Assembly (NCBI GenBank): GCA_024803745.1
Contig: JANJXV010000024.1
Coordinates: forward strand, 18,671,927-18,735,926
DNA length: 64,000 nt
Reading direction: 5' to 3'
From: Megascapheus bottae
Lineage: Eukaryota > Chordata > Mammalia > Rodentia > Geomyidae
The translations under genes were made by a program, and so were the position numbers. Positions 44,388 through 56,615 of this stretch are shown piece after piece (within the stretch, counting starts at the first letter, position 1; each line of letters starts with the position of its first letter). The notes beneath the pieces are model-generated. The model did not search any database and was not told the DNA's origin. It worked only from the letters and a program-made list of their open reading frames with translations.

Positions 44388-44427
<40 letters not shown>
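44387..44427 (+). repeat. (TA)n(GA)n compound microsatellite
   Basis: TA to 44404, then GA to 44427. Confidence 0.95.
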
Positions 44428-44829
44428 AAATACAGTTTTACAAGCATAAAATTTTACAATGGCTTAAAACGTCTCAATTTCAGAAAAATGACAAAAAAAA
44501 CCCCAAAGCTTTCATCTTCTCATGAACCATCCCTGACAGTTATGTTCAGACAAAGACAGATGAGAAAAAATTCCACTCTTATATACCAACAGAGACCCTA
44601 GGAGACAGATGGGTATAAAAAAGTTCATCAGAACTTGTAGGCTCTGACAATCAAAATATTAATGAGTTTTCCTCATTATTACTATCAGGAGTATCAAAAT
44701 ACTCAAATAATCAAGTCAGGATGCAAGGGAAGTTTGTGTCATAGAGGATCAATATATCTATAAAAATGACATTACCCCCCCCACACACACACACTATTTC
44801 CAAAGAAATTGAAACACCCAGGAAAAAGT

Positions 44830-45310
44830 ATGTTAAGCAAAGCAAGCCAGGCATAAAGAAATGTAAGTTGCATGGTTTACCTCATTTGTAATAACTACAA
44901 TATGTCTACGATATTATGAGCAGGGTATCAAAATAGCCCAATCACTAGGTGTGTGTGACCATATATAATGAAGTGTATAAAAATGAACTCTGAGAATCAG
45001 AAACAAGGGGTTTTGTATTATGTACTGTTTGTAGTTATGTCACATTTTATCCCCTTTTCTATACCCTTGGCCTTGTCTATAAGTTTATCTGATCCACACA
45101 CTAGAAAAGAAATCACAGAAACAGCAGGACAAAAGATGACGTAATGCAACAATGATACCAGATACTATATCGGAAATGAACTTTAAAACTTTGGGGGAAG
45201 GGAGAAAATAAGGGAGAGGGTAACAGTGCTCAAAAAGTACTCAGTACCTTACTTAGGTAACTATAAGCCCTTGTTCATCACCTTTACAATAAATATTTTT
45301 TTAAAGAAAT
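44830..45310 (+). mobile_element. LINE-1 3'-end fragment
   Basis: 'GTATGTTAAGCAAAGCAAGCC' type text and 'ATGGTTTACCTCATTTGTAA' parallel the 24270-24335 part of the 24 kb L1. A G/A-rich tract (45190-45225) and 'CACCTTTACAATAAATATT' end the element. Non-coding. Confidence 0.7.
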
Positions 45311-46134
45311 CTGAAGACATTTAGCAATGAAATGACACCCAACTCTTTTCTAGTCCGTGAACAGGAAAAAAATAGAAAAAGCTTTTTGTAGATCATTTAT
45401 GCCTCATTATAGATGCAAACTTAAGGTTGATTCTGTGTAGCATTGACAGAAGAAAATCGTATCTCTACTGAGCATATAAACATTAATTAGGAGGAAAACC
45501 AAGAAACATCACAAGAACAAAGGAAGCAACTTCAGACTACCAATTTCTACTCTTCTAAATAGCCATAGGAGAAAAATCCTTTGTTGTTTTTTTTTTCAAA
45601 TCATTTGTACATGGAAGGACATTTTCTTTCAAAGTAAAAAAGTCATTTCACTCTTTCTCAGATCTCAAATACAATTAGTGTAATTTTTCTATCTAAGTTC
45701 ATCATGGTTGAAGATGTCATTTTAGGGCCTGGTAGAACCGAGTGTGTGGCTGGAGGTAAGAGGTAATGAGTTTTGTGGCTTCAATCAGCTCTAATTTTAA
45801 AAAATATATGTATATCAATAGGTTTCAGCTTCTCATTCTTTTTCTTGCTCAGAATCTTCCCCATCCCACAGCTGGCAAAGCCGTGAAATGCCAATGATTC
45901 TATTAATTTCACAACAACACTTTGTAGGGAGTGACTATAATCACAAAAGCATCTCTAGAAAGAACTGTGATACAAACTGCGAAAACAATATGAAAAGTAA
46001 ATCTTGTATAATGCTACTTCAAGAGCATAAAGTCACAGCTAGTGTCAATTACCTGACATGAAAGACCTCTAACGTATTTAAAGAATAAAAACCATCAATT
46101 TTAAATAGTATTTTATTATTTCCCTCATCCAATT

Positions 46135-46260
46135 CAGTGAGACTATAAACTCCTAAAGGACAGGTCTCAATTCATTTAGTAATCTTATTATGTTTTCCTA
46201 GCCCAGGGTAGACATTGTATATATTCAATAAATGCTTTCTGAGTTAATGAATGAACTTGA
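46135..46260 (+). mobile_element. L2 3'-end relic
   Basis: 'GACTATAAACTCCTAAAGGAC', 'CCTAGCCCAGGGTAGACATTG' and 'TTCAATAAATGCTTTCTGAG' with 'AATGAATGAAC' match the L2 3' end in order. Confidence 0.72.
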
Positions 46261-46411
46261 CCAAGAAGCTAAGTAAAGTAGCGGTTGATTAGATCAAGAA
46301 CTGAGAAATTTGATTAGGATGATTTGAATTATGTCTTAGGCTTTACATTTCAGTGATATTCCAGAATGTCAGAATTCCTTTAAAACAGCTCTTTAAAATA
46401 TAAATGCAATG

Positions 46412-46638
46412 CTGAGCTCTGATGGCTCACGCCTGTAATCCTGGCTACTGAGATCTGAGGATCATGGTTCCAAGTCAGCCTGAATAGGAATGACCATTTG
46501 ACTCTTCACTCCAATTATCCACCAAAAAAGCCAGAAGAGGAGCTGCAGCTCAAATGACAGAGTTCTAGGCTTGAGCAAACAAGCACAGAGAATTCCCAGG
46601 CTCTCAGTTCAAGCCCCAGGATCAGCACAAAAGACCAA
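46412..46638 (+). mobile_element. B1-like/ID-like dimeric SINE
   Basis: 'GATGGCTCACGCCTGTAATC', 'GGATCATGGTTCCAAGTCAG', 'CCAATTATCCACC' linker, and right monomer ending 'CTCTCAGTTCAAGCCCC'. Confidence 0.9.
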
Positions 46639-47459
46639 ACAGCTTTGCGAGGTCAACATTAAAATGGATTCTCATTGCTACAACATTGTGCTCAAGCACA
46701 CAGCCAGGTTCCTGCTTACTGAGTAGAGAACTCCTAAAGAATCAGAGGATCCCTTAGCCAGAACATCTCCTAATGATGGATACATTTGAAACTGGAAAAC
46801 TCATCAACTGTCTAAAATGGCATTGGGTATCTTGGTCTAATTCTCCAAGTACCTCAGGAGACATTTTACCCATGTTTTGTCCTGATTCCACACAGGCATC
46901 AGCTACTTGTATTCAAAGGAGCCCATGATGCATATGGGCCATGCTAAACAAGGAACTATGAGGCACCGAAGAGTCTCTGTTCTACAAGACAGAAAACCGC
47001 CACAAATGGGTGGGTTTGGGAAAGATGGGGGAAATGATAAAATGGATGACATTAATCAAGATATATTGTACTTACAAACTCACATGTTGAATTAAAACCC
47101 TTTACACAACTAAAGATTAAAATAAAATAACTGCCCCAAGACCCAGATGAATCCCACAGATTTACATAGGGGAACAAGCTATCTGTAATTATTTGAGCTG
47201 AAACCTTACTTCTTATCATGTAGGAATTCAAAGTTGTAGTTGTTGTTATTGTTTATAATTTGGCTATATATGGATATTTCCCTTATGTAATTATTATTGA
47301 AAGAAAGATTGTATTAAGCTTCCCACATTCTGGGGACTGAATCTTCAACACCAAGTATCTGCATATTTGAAATTATTGTACTCTCACAGTGATTCCCTAA
47401 CCTAGGTAATCAAGCTTCACCTGTGTAGAGGCTGAGAATCAGTTCATTAGAAAGGCCTG

Positions 47460-47548
47460 CGGGGGGCCATGCATGTAGCTCAATGGAAGATCGTGAAGCC
47501 AACAGGTGCAAGGCCCTAGCTTTGTTCCCAAGCACCAGGAAAACCAAA
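47460..47548 (+). mobile_element. ID-like tRNA-derived monomer
   Basis: 'GCATGTAGCTCAATGGAAG' (box A-like), 'AGGTGCAAGGCCCTAGC' and 'TTGTTCCCAAGCACC' (box B-like) resemble ID elements. Diverged from a functional tRNA, with no intact cloverleaf. Confidence 0.65.
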
Positions 47549-47629
47549 GCTGCCATCCAGGTATTCCTCACATGTGCCCAGGACTGAGTACCACTGTCAC
47601 ACATCAATGTCCAAGCATTTATATACTGA

Positions 47630-47730
47630 AATGCATTCATTCATCCCAGAATGCATTTACTGAACACTTACTTTATGCCAAACTCTCTTTGAGACACACA
47701 AACACATGAAGCCTGCGTTCTAGCAGAAAC
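47630..47730 (-). mobile_element. L2 3'-end relic, antisense
   Basis: 'ATTCATTCATCCCAGAATGC', 'TTTACTGAACACTTACTTTATG' and 'GCCAAACTCTC' mirror the antisense L2 end (ATTTATTGAGCACCTACTATGTGCC). Confidence 0.6.
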
Positions 47731-48284
47731 ACTTTATAGAAGCTAAATCATCTTACATAGCTTATACATCCCTCAAAAACCTGAAGTACCTAATATATAC
47801 CTGGATGAAAATAATAATTTTTAAATGATACATGGAATAGTTTGTGTTCAAGATCACACATCAGGAAGAGGCCCAGATAAATATGAATGCAGGCACCTAA
47901 CAGCAGAGAGTGTAATACTTAACGTGACACAGCCCTATACTTCAGTAACATCTGACAGAAGTCACACACACACACACCAAATGAGACATACCAGAAAATT
48001 AGCTTCTGACATACTAATTTTCTACTTGTCTGCATTATGAGTGTCCTGTTCTCACAGTAAGGAAGCAAACTTTGCCTTAGACGGAAGCCATGTTTGGTAT
48101 CAGAATGCAGAACACAGCTGGCCTCTCCCATTAACAACTTCCAAGCTGCTGGAGCACTTTTAGCACCGCTTTCTTGTATGTAAGAGAAAACAATAATGTC
48201 CAATTAAGGCAGTGGAGGACATTTTTGAATGTTGAAGAAATCTCTGAATTCACTATGTCCTTTTTGCGCTGGACACTTCTGTCC

Positions 48285-48330
48285 AGTCAATAAACGTTTG
48301 ACAAATTCCCACTAGGTATCCAGACATTAG
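48285..48330 (-). mobile_element. L2 3'-end relic, short, antisense
   Basis: 'CAATAAACGTTTGACAAATTCC' with 'CACTAGGTATCCAGACAT' loosely matches the same L2 block. Confidence 0.3.
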
Positions 48331-48914
48331 TCAAACGTGAGTCTATTCAAGGAATTTCCATAGTTGCCTAAGAAAGCATTCTTCTCCCTCACCTTGCCTA
48401 TTTTCCTAATGCAAAATTAGAAGCCAGCCTAACTTCTCAGACCAGTTTACTAACAGGGTGAAAATAAGCATGCAATCCTAATGCCAGTGTAATGATTTAC
48501 TTTATTGGATTTGTGTAAGTAAATACATTTTGTCAAGATTTTGTGTATTTGCTTACCCTGTTAATATGGACTGGTTGCTCAATGTTGTCTCCAAACTCCC
48601 AATCTCTCCTGTGAGACAAGATTTATTTCCTAAGCAAAAGTCACCACATCCACATCCTCAAAACAATGCTGCTAGGAGCTTGAAGTAGAATGTGCTAGCA
48701 AATCTTATTTTAAAACAAAGTGTATTTCTTAACTAAGAAATCTCTTGGGGATTCGATGACATTTTCTTCTAACAGTATTATTTGGAGGGTGGATTTAAAT
48801 GAAGGATTCCTTAAGAGGAGAAAACAACAAATCTCGTTGAATTGTATCCTTCCAAAATTCAGACTTGAAAGTGTCAATCCTTAGTACCTCTGAGTCTGAT
48901 ATTCTTTGTAGACA

Positions 48915-49210
48915 GGATGCCAGAGGCTCATGCTTATAGTCTTAACTACTTAGAGACTGATATAGGAGGACCAAGGCTCAGGGCCGGCTTAGGTTAAAAA
49001 AATATTCATAAAACCCCATTTCAACCAATTGCTAGACTGTGTAGTACATCTGTCATCACACCTTTATGAGAAGAGTAAATGGGAGGATCGTGGTCCAGAT
49101 GTGCTAATGCAGTAATGTGCCTGCCAATCAAGCAAGCCAGGTCAAGTAAGCCTGGCGTATGAAGTCTGGCAACCTGGCTAAGGAATACGACACTACCTCA
49201 AAAAAAAATG
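48915..49210 (+). mobile_element. Composite B1-like SINE, degraded
   Basis: 'GGATGCCAGAGGCTCATGC' with 'ACTACTTAGAGACTG', then a second segment around 49060-49100 ('GAGGATCGTGGTCCAGATG') and an A-rich end. Like the 39755 element. Confidence 0.5.
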
Positions 49211-49372
49211 CAGATATCAAAAAGTTATCTATGTGAGAATTAAAGCTGATCAGCTGAAATCTAGGCATCTGATCCAAAATGCATTCCCTCTGAGAGGGAG
49301 ATGAATGGAAGAAAAGTGTTTACAGAAATAAGGGAGAAAGAGCCATGAGATGGTACCAGCAAGCAGTGAATC

Positions 49373-49660
49373 CTGTCATCTACTGCCATGACAAAATATC
49401 ATAGACTGGGGAGCTTATAAACAACAGAAATGTACTTCTCACAATTTTGGCATCTGGGAAGTTCAAGGACATTGCACCAGCAGATTTAGTGTCTGGTGAG
49501 GGCCTGGCCCAGAGAAAAAGTCTTCTCACTGAGTTCTCCTAGTACACAAGGGACAAACAAGCTCCTTTGGGCCTCACTCATCAAGACACTAATTCCTCTC
49601 CTGAGGGCTCATTGTCTAAGCAACTCTCAAAGGCTCCATCACTTAGATTTCCTTTTTGGT
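49373..49660 (-). mobile_element. MaLR/MLT1-like LTR relic, antisense
   Basis: 'ACTGCCATGACAAAATATCATAG' type text with 'ACTGGGGAGCTTATAAACAAC', 'GGCATCTGGGAAGTTCAAGG', 'CCAGCAGATTTAGTGTCTGG' and 'CCTGAGGGCTC' follows the antisense order of MLT1/MST LTRs (ACTGGGTAATTTATAAAG, GGGAAGTCCAAGATC, GGCAGATTCGGTGTCTGG). Confidence 0.75.
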
Positions 49661-51156
49661 GGGCGTGGGAGGGTAAAGTTTGATGCATTTGTTTAGGTGG
49701 AGAGGGTATATATTTATTCAGGCCTCAGTAAATGTCCTGGTGGAGGGAGGAGGAAGAACATTTTGGGAGCACAATCTTAATATTCACTTGGAAGTTGTTC
49801 TGTCAGGCTGGCAATGTAGTCTCTTCTTCCACATTTCCCACATGCATGCACACTTCCAGGGACGTGTACCTGCTCCGGCAGGAGGCTCTACGTAGGCATG
49901 TGGAAACTAGAGAAAAGCATTCAATGTTACATCTGGGTCAATGAACACAGAACTGACTTTGCCAACTGAGGAAGATAATCCAAAGTGGAACACATTTTGA
50001 AAACACAGCTTGAGAACAAAAATAACCTTCACATCCGTAGCCCTTTGGAACTTCACAGAAATTTTCAGGAAAAGGATTTAAATACACAGGGTTGCTTCAA
50101 GTCAAACAAACAGGCAAAGTTTGATTTTGAGAATTCCCTTCCCCACTGCCATCCTGTGCAGAGCAAGGTCTCTGCCACCCCTCACATTTCTTCCCCACAG
50201 CACCTGCCCTGGAAGAGCTGTGCACAGAAGGGAAGATACTCGGGATAGAAAATCAGCACAATTTGGTCAGGGTACCTGCATTCACAGAAAGAGCTCAGAC
50301 ATGTGGGAAAACTTACACGACTTGAAGGTACGCAGTCATACGACATTCAAATGATTAAAACAATTTTCTCTTAAGACACGATCCATAATGACATAAATGC
50401 AAATTTGAAGGAGTGTGGTTGAAGGAAAAGACCTAACCATCTCCCTTGAGGTAAGAAGGAGACAAAAGGATCAGGCTGACACACCTGTGGGAGCCCACCT
50501 GCATGTTTGGGGGAGGGCACCAACAGCTTGTGTCAGAGGGGAGGGCTTTCAGCAAACATGGAGTTCTCTCAAGATGAGTCAGATGTAAATACCTTAAGAA
50601 GGAAACAAGTCAAAAATCAGCACTCAGGAATGACAAGGAAGCCTAAAGAAACCAAGAAGACATGGTCCTAAAGAAAAAGACTAGTAAAAAATGACTACTG
50701 ATATCTGAAATGCTCTATCTTAAGAGGTGAAAGATGTCAGAATTCATGAATTAAACTCTCTAAAGAACTTAAAGATCCTACGATCATCATCTCTTACCAT
50801 ATGGAGAATTTTGATTTTTTTTTAAAGAGAGAAAGTATTTTTAAGGAACTAGATCAAAATTCTGGAATTCTAAGTCCCATAACCAGAAGGTGAATTTTTG
50901 GCAACTTGATTTAAAGTAGTTGACCAAATCAATGAAATTGAAGATTAACTAAAATTGTCCAGAAAGATAAAATAAAGGAAAATACACAGATCTTCAGAGA
51001 TTTGTGGATACAGCCAAGCATACGGGTATATTCACAATGAAGATTCCGAAAGACAAAGACACATACAGAAAATAAGATATGAAGAAGCAAAAATAACCAA
51101 AAAAATCCCATCTTGATTTTTTTTTTGCCAGTCACCTCTTTTGGTTTTGCTGTATC

Positions 51157-51330
51157 TGTGGTACTCAGGAATTAAACCCAGAGCTTGGTGAATGCTAGGC
51201 AAGCACTAAGCCATGCTCCCAGCCCTTGTTTTTATTTTTTTGTTCAACATCCAAGATCAAGAACTCAGTACTTGCTACTTTCACAGACTACTTGGTGTTC
51301 TACCAGCTGAACCATACCTCCAAACCCCAT
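51157..51330 (-). mobile_element. ID-like SINE monomers, minus strand
   Basis: 'GGAATTAAACCCAGAGC', 'GAATGCTAGGCAAGCACTAAG' and 'CATGCTCCCAGCCC' are the antisense ID left monomer. A second decayed tRNA-like antisense segment ('GTGTTCTACCAGCTGAACC') follows to 51330. Confidence 0.72.
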
Positions 51331-51924
51331 TTTTATTTAAAAGTCATCAAAGTATGTATTCAAAAAGCTCAACAAACTACAAGAGAAATAAACTCAATAG
51401 GCTGCACATACTGAAATATTGTAACTAAAAGCCTTAAAAGTCAAAGTTACAAAAATGTAAGCAACAAGATAAAAACTATTTCTACACGCAGAGATTCTCA
51501 CTAAAATTTAAAGCTTCTGATCAGAAACATGTACAACAGTAGAAAGAAATCAAATACCACGTTAAAGTTCTGGAAAAAAAACCACAATCAAAACGGCTAT
51601 GTCCAGCACAACTATCCATCAACTCTGAAGAACTTTGCACACAGACATTTCACAGTGAAATGAATGGATGAATCTGCTCCACGATCCCTAAGAAGACACT
51701 TGGTATTTTAAATATCATGGAAACATACAGAAAATCCATGAGATTTAAATGGACTTTTCAGTCATCTTAAATTACTACACCAAGCTTTCACATAATCTCC
51801 AGTCTCTGTGTGTCTTAAGTTCCCATTTCTCACTGTGTCACAGATTTGTGCTTTAACTTTTCATTTGATTTCGTATCAGAGAAATAAAAATGGAATGCAT
51901 AAGGTGAACAAGGATGTGGAACAG

Positions 51925-52147
51925 AACTGAGTGCTCATAGGTCACATGTGTAATCAATCCAAGCTACTTAGGAGGCTGAGACCTAAGGATGATGGTTTAA
52001 AGCCAGCCGAGGCAGAAAAGTCCATGAGACTCTCTTATCTTTAATTACAGGCTGAAGTGGAGCTGTGGCTCAAATGGTAAAACATCAGCCTTGAGTGAAG
52101 AAGCTAAAGTATAGCACCAGGCCCTGAGTTCAAGCCCAAGTATATGT
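51925..52147 (+). mobile_element. B1-like/ID-like dimeric SINE
   Basis: 'GGTCACATGTGTAATCAATC', 'CTACTTAGGAGGCTGAGACC', 'GGAGCTGTGGCTCAAATGG' and terminal 'GGCCCTGAGTTCAAGCCC'; the tail continues as the GGA tract. Confidence 0.9.
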
Positions 52148-52392
52148 GAAGAAGAAGAAGGGAGAGAAAGAAGAAGAGGAGGAGGAGGAGGAGGAGGAGG
52201 AGGAGGAGGAGGAGGAGGAGGAGGAGGAGGAGGAAGGGGAAAGGGAAGAGAAAAGAGAAAGGGAAGGAGAAGAGAAAGGAGGGGGAGGAGGAAGGGAGGA
52301 GGAGGGGGAGGAGGAGGAGGAGGAGAAGGAGAAGGAGAAGGAGAAGAAGAAGAAAAAACAAAAGAAGAATAGGAGGAGGAAGAAGAGAAAGA
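52148..52392 (+). repeat. Polypurine (GGA/GAA)n tract, about 245 bp
   Basis: Nearly pure A/G from the SINE tail onward, including long (GGA)n at 52178-52232. Spurious Ser/Leu/Pro- and Glu/Lys-rich frames arise on the two strands. Confidence 0.96.
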
Positions 52393-52469
52393 AGCAGCCA
52401 CAGCAATAACAACACACTGGTAGACATGTAAAGGCAAATTGCTAAAACATTTTTTGTGGTTTCAAATAT

Positions 52470-52890
52470 AAATATGCAGTTTGATCCAAGCAAGCACTTA
52501 CTCTCCTGGATATCTATATAAAAGAAATGAAAAGTTTTGCATAATTAGTCATGGCAGCTTTATTTCCACTAATAAGGAAGAAAACAATTCCAATGTCCAC
52601 CAAAAGATTGTTAAAAGAAAACAGGCTATGTTCATTCAGTAAAGTATTAGTCAGGAAAATGAAAAGTATGAACTACAGGGATTTCCAATAATAGGGATGA
52701 ATCTGAGACACAGAATCCTGAGAAACACAATAGGACATCAAGAGAGCACACTTGTAAATTCCCCTAGGCATCGCTATACCATGAAGCAACTACCATTGTA
52801 GTGGGATTGAGAACAGTAGCTACTGGTAGAAGAAAGGTGTTTTTCTGGGAAGGTTCATGTGGTAGCTCCCCAGAGGGGTGGGAGTGTTCT
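52470..52890 (+). mobile_element. Old LINE-1 3'-region relic
   Basis: 'CTTACTCTCCTGGATATC', 'AAAAGAAATGAAAAGTTTTG', 'CAATGTCCACCAAAAGATTG' and 'GGGATGAATCTGAGAC' follow the order of ancient L1 3' sequences (CTCCTAGGTATC, AAAAGAAATGAAAAC, ATGTCCATCAACGGATG). Heavily decayed. Confidence 0.6.
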
Positions 52891-53204
52891 ACATCTTCAG
52901 AGAACTGTGTTCTCCACAATTGTGGACATTTGTTAAACCTGTCTCGATTGCATTTAAATGTTCCTTAATACTGTTACCCCCAAAGCAAACATATTTCAAA
53001 GGGCAGATATTGTTCCCATACAATGAACTTCCATATTGGTAAGCCATAATTCCTTTGTTTCCTATTTCCTTGATAAGGTCAACCTGGCACACAGTGCAGA
53101 ATGTAAAGAAAAGAGATCACTGTGGGGAAGTTGGAAGCAGAGCAATCACAGTTCTGCAAACATCTTAATTTAGGAGCCCACAGCTATTTTGAAGCCTCTT
53201 CTTT

Positions 53205-53300
53205 AAGGCAAATATTTGCTGTACTCTTGCTATGTGCCAAGCCAGCTGCTCTATCACTAATTGTGATGGTAGGGTGACACACAGACCAGCAAACATTCAG
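53205..53300 (-). mobile_element. L2-like relic, antisense
   Basis: 'AAATATTTGCTGTACTCTTG' with 'CTATGTGCCAAGCCAGCTGC' matches the antisense L2 end (ATTTATTGAGCACCTACTATGTGCCAGGC). Confidence 0.6.
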
Positions 53301-53414
53301 TAATATTTTCTTTGTTAAAAAAGAGTGCTTCATTATGGTGCTTTATTGAAAGATGACATTTTAAAAAATAACACCTCAAAATGCAAGCAGAGCAATAGAA
53401 GGTATTCTCCAGAG

Positions 53415-53650
53415 GTAATGTGGCCTAGAACACATAGCTGGCAGTCAAGATTTCCTGTATGGAGTTCTCGGGACACTTACCAGGTAAGAACATGACTGGA
53501 CAGTCGTTTAACCTTTCTAAGTCTTGTGTTCTTCATCTGTACATGAGGATATCAGTGTACTTGCTTCTTAATACTATCTTTAGGGTAAGTGGACATAGGG
53601 CACTTATAAAGTCTGGCATATGGACATCAGTACCTAAAAGTTTTGTCCTG
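53415..53650 (+). mobile_element. MIR relic
   Basis: 'CAGTCGTTTAACCTTTCTAAG', 'GTGTTCTTCATCTGTACATG' and 'AGGGCACTTATAAAGTCTGGC' are MIR blocks in order (GTTACTTAACCTCTC, TTTCCTCATCTGTAAAATG, AAGCGCTTAGAACAGTGCCTGGC). Confidence 0.72.
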
Positions 53651-53841
53651 CTATTAACACTTAGTAACATAAATATATTTCAATATTATTGAAAAAATAA
53701 TCAAAAATAAGGTAACAACACTAAAGAGTTCAAGCTGATTAGGAGAGCTAACAAATATAATGAGAAATAGGCAAAGACAGACCTCAGAGATTCTAGTAAT
53801 ACTGTATTCTTTTGTTGTTAAAATGGTAATGAAACAAGATG

Positions 53842-54295
53842 GCCGGTGCCTCATGTCTATAATTTCAGTTATTCAGGAGAATGAGTTTGAAGGACTCAGT
53901 TCAGAATCAATCAGGGTAGACAAAACTGAGAGACTTTTTATCTCCAACGAACTGTTAAAAAGCCAGAACTGAGCTGGGCACCAGTGGCTCACAGCTGTAA
54001 TCCTAGCTACTCAGGAGGCTGAAATCTGAGGATCACAGTTCAAAGCCAGCCCTGACAGGAAAGTCTTTGAGACTCCTAACTCCAATTAATCACAGAAAAA
54101 TCTGAAAGTGGTGCTATAGTTTAAGTGGTAGAGTGCTGACCTTGAGCAAAAGGAGCTTAGGGACAGGCATCAAGGCCCAAATCAGCAAACTAAAAGCCAG
54201 AACCAAAGGCAGGGCTCAAGTGGTGGAGTTTTACCTGTGAGCAAAAAGGTGAATGGGAGCTGGAGGCCCGAATTCAAGCCCTGGTGCTAGTACAA
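53842..54295 (+). mobile_element. B1-like/ID-like SINE (host), interrupted by a younger SINE
   Basis: The first half is 53842-53969 ('GGCCGGTGCCTCATGTC' through 'AAAAGCCAGAAC') and the second half 54204-54295 ('GGCAGGGCTCAAGTGGTGG' to 'GAATTCAAGCCCTGG'). Joined, they form one full SINE. Confidence 0.85.
53970..54191 (+). mobile_element. B1-like/ID-like SINE inserted within a SINE, exact 12-bp TSD
   Basis: 'GCTGGGCACCAGTGGCTCAC' head, 'GAGACTCCTAACTCC' linker, and a right monomer with a diverged end. The duplication AAAAGCCAGAAC is exact at 53958-53969 and 54192-54203. Confidence 0.9.
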
Positions 54296-54574
54296 AAATA
54301 AATTAATTAATAATAGCAAATAGAATAATAAAGTTTATTATGCTTTGGCATTAGTTTATGAATCTGTTTTATGAAACAACCACAATAGAATAAGATTAAA
54401 TAAAGTGAAATCTGAAATGAAATAAACTAAATATAGATGCATGACTAGTACTCAGATATTTGTTGTATTATTACTTATGATTCATAAATATGCTATATTT
54501 TGTTGTATTAAGTCCTTCAATTAAAAAGTTTTTAAAAAGTGAAATACGTCAAAAATAACCAAAGCCAAAAGGGC

Positions 54575-54645
54575 CAGACTCAAGTAGTTTGAAGTTCTGA
54601 ATTCAAACCCCAGTATCACCAAAATAAATAAATAAATATAAAAAT
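54575..54645 (+). mobile_element. SINE right-monomer fragment
   Basis: 'GCCAGACTCAAGTAGTTTG' and 'TGAATTCAAACCCCAGTATC' followed by (AATA)n; 5'-truncated. Confidence 0.6.
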
Positions 54646-54910
54646 TATATATAAATGATATAATATATATTTATATGTATATAGCATATATACTATTTAT
54701 TACAAATATACTATATAATATAAATATAGCTTATATTTATATATTATAAATGTAGATAAAAATATGTATACTATACATACAGTTTATTAGTATATATATA
54801 GTATGTTAGTCTATTAGTATATGGTATATAGTATTTAACTAAATATTACATATAGTATATGCTATATGTACTGCAGTATATACAGCATATATAATATATA
54901 TAACATATCT
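54640..54910. repeat. AT-rich (TATA)n region
   Basis: About 270 bases, overwhelmingly A/T, with repeated TATATA and ATATAGTATA motifs that can fold back on themselves. Confidence 0.9.
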
Positions 54911-54989
54911 GCTTTTAATATATGTTAAGCACTACTGTAAGAAATCTAAGCACTCAAAATTATTGCTTTTTAATTCACTGTCTATATAC

Positions 54990-55130
54990 TACTTTTTAAA
55001 AGTTTTTTTATTAGTATACATTAATTAAACAAGGGGGAGTTTCATTAGGATATTGACATGCATTCATCCAATATATCCCCTAACCTCACCTCTCTCTGAC
55101 CCCCACCCTCTCCCCTCCTCCTCCTCAGCA
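54990..55130 (-). mobile_element. LINE-1 3'-UTR-like relic, antisense
   Basis: 'TTTTTTTATTAGTATACATTAA' type start, 'CAAGGGGGAGTTTCATTAGG' and 'ATATTGACATGCATTC' followed by a CCTCCC-rich stretch resemble an antisense rodent L1 3' end. Confidence 0.5.
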
Positions 55131-56384
55131 ATGCAACCAGGGTCAGCAGGTGGCATTGCTCCATTCTGAAAGGCAAAGGAGATACCCCTTGTTACTATAC
55201 ACTAAAATAACGAATTGCATCAGAATGGCATAGGCTGTGATTGGGGGTTTGTGGGTACCAGCAGGAGGGGGGAGCATAGAGAAGAATGAGGGTAAATGTG
55301 GCCAAAGTATTTGTGAAATGGAGCAATATGTATATTTCAGTCAAAATGATCTGAATTGCTCTCTCTTTCCCTGCCTCCCATTACCCTTGTGCTTATCAGC
55401 CTTAGACTTTTTCCATAATTAGGGGACAAACACATTCTGAACAGAGAAAGAGACAAGGAGAAAGGGCCAGAAACAGCAAGTATAGAAGAGGCGTGACAGT
55501 GGGTACCCCATTTCCACAGTAAAGCCGGTTCCTCAAACTGGACATGCTAAATAGGAGACTGCCCACCCCACACAGCTACTACACAAGTTGCTCCTGAACA
55601 AAATCCTTTCTTGTTACCATTTGTTTCCATCCACTCTCACTATAGCCCTAGGAGATCTTTATGAAATTAAATGTCATCTAGAAAATTACTCTCTTCACAG
55701 AACTAAAGTAAGTTCCTGTTCTCACAGCCATCATCTACCATTTAGACTCTGTGTTCCCACCCACCAGTCCCCACACTCACTCTCACTCTCAGGAAAGCCT
55801 CTCCAGTAAATCTGCATCACAATCTTCTCATTTTCCTGAGGAAATTGCTCCTTCAGTACCTTCTCTAGTACCTTTGACAGAAATGGTTCTGCCCTTTCTT
55901 TCCACCTGTTCATGCTATCTTCCAATTAATTCCTCCTCCTTTATCCCAAACAAAAATAACCACCTTGAAAAGTACCGAACTGAGCCTTCGGTGTGGTTGC
56001 CTCCATGTTTACCCTTTTCTCTTCACAGCCCTGCTCTCCTCCACATCCTGTTTTTACTTGAAAAGCAATCCGAGGAAGCTGAGATTTTATAGATTCTCAC
56101 TTAAACTGTGGGGATGGACCCCAGGCCTTGATCTTTGGAAAATCTCCTCCGTAAGGAGACAGAAATGCAGGGCCAGGTGTCAACCCACACTAGAATCCAT
56201 GCTTTCCTATCAAGCTGTGCAGTTACCCGCCACGCCTGGGAAACATTTTCTTAATTAGAAGCCCCGAAGCCCAGGTGTTTGTGTTATGAAATATTTCTTA
56301 TCAAACTGAGATGAAGAAATGCTGGCTTAAACACTGTGTCAGTCTGATAGTGGAGCTGGGTACAAAGTTAGCGAGACTTGGTAC

Positions 56385-56404
56385 CCACCCCCACCCCCAC
56401 CCCC
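56385..56404 (+). repeat. (CCCCCA)n short tract
   Basis: Three to four CCCCCA units. Confidence 0.85.
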
Positions 56405-56427
56405 TCTTTAAGGGTCCCTTAAAGTCC

Positions 56428-56615
<188 letters not shown>

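Noticed and set aside
47460..47548. Possible tRNA gene
   Set aside because: It has box A- and B-like segments but no closable acceptor stem and matches ID-type SINEs; the same holds for the other tRNA-like monomers.
52045..52493. Pro/Ser/Leu-rich (minus) and Glu/Lys-rich (plus) frames up to 130 codons
   Set aside because: Translations of the (GGA)n polypurine tract in several frames.
55588..56258. Overlapping 73-113-codon frames on both strands
   Set aside because: Ser/Pro/Leu-rich in all frames because the DNA is pyrimidine-rich; no domain or splice pattern.
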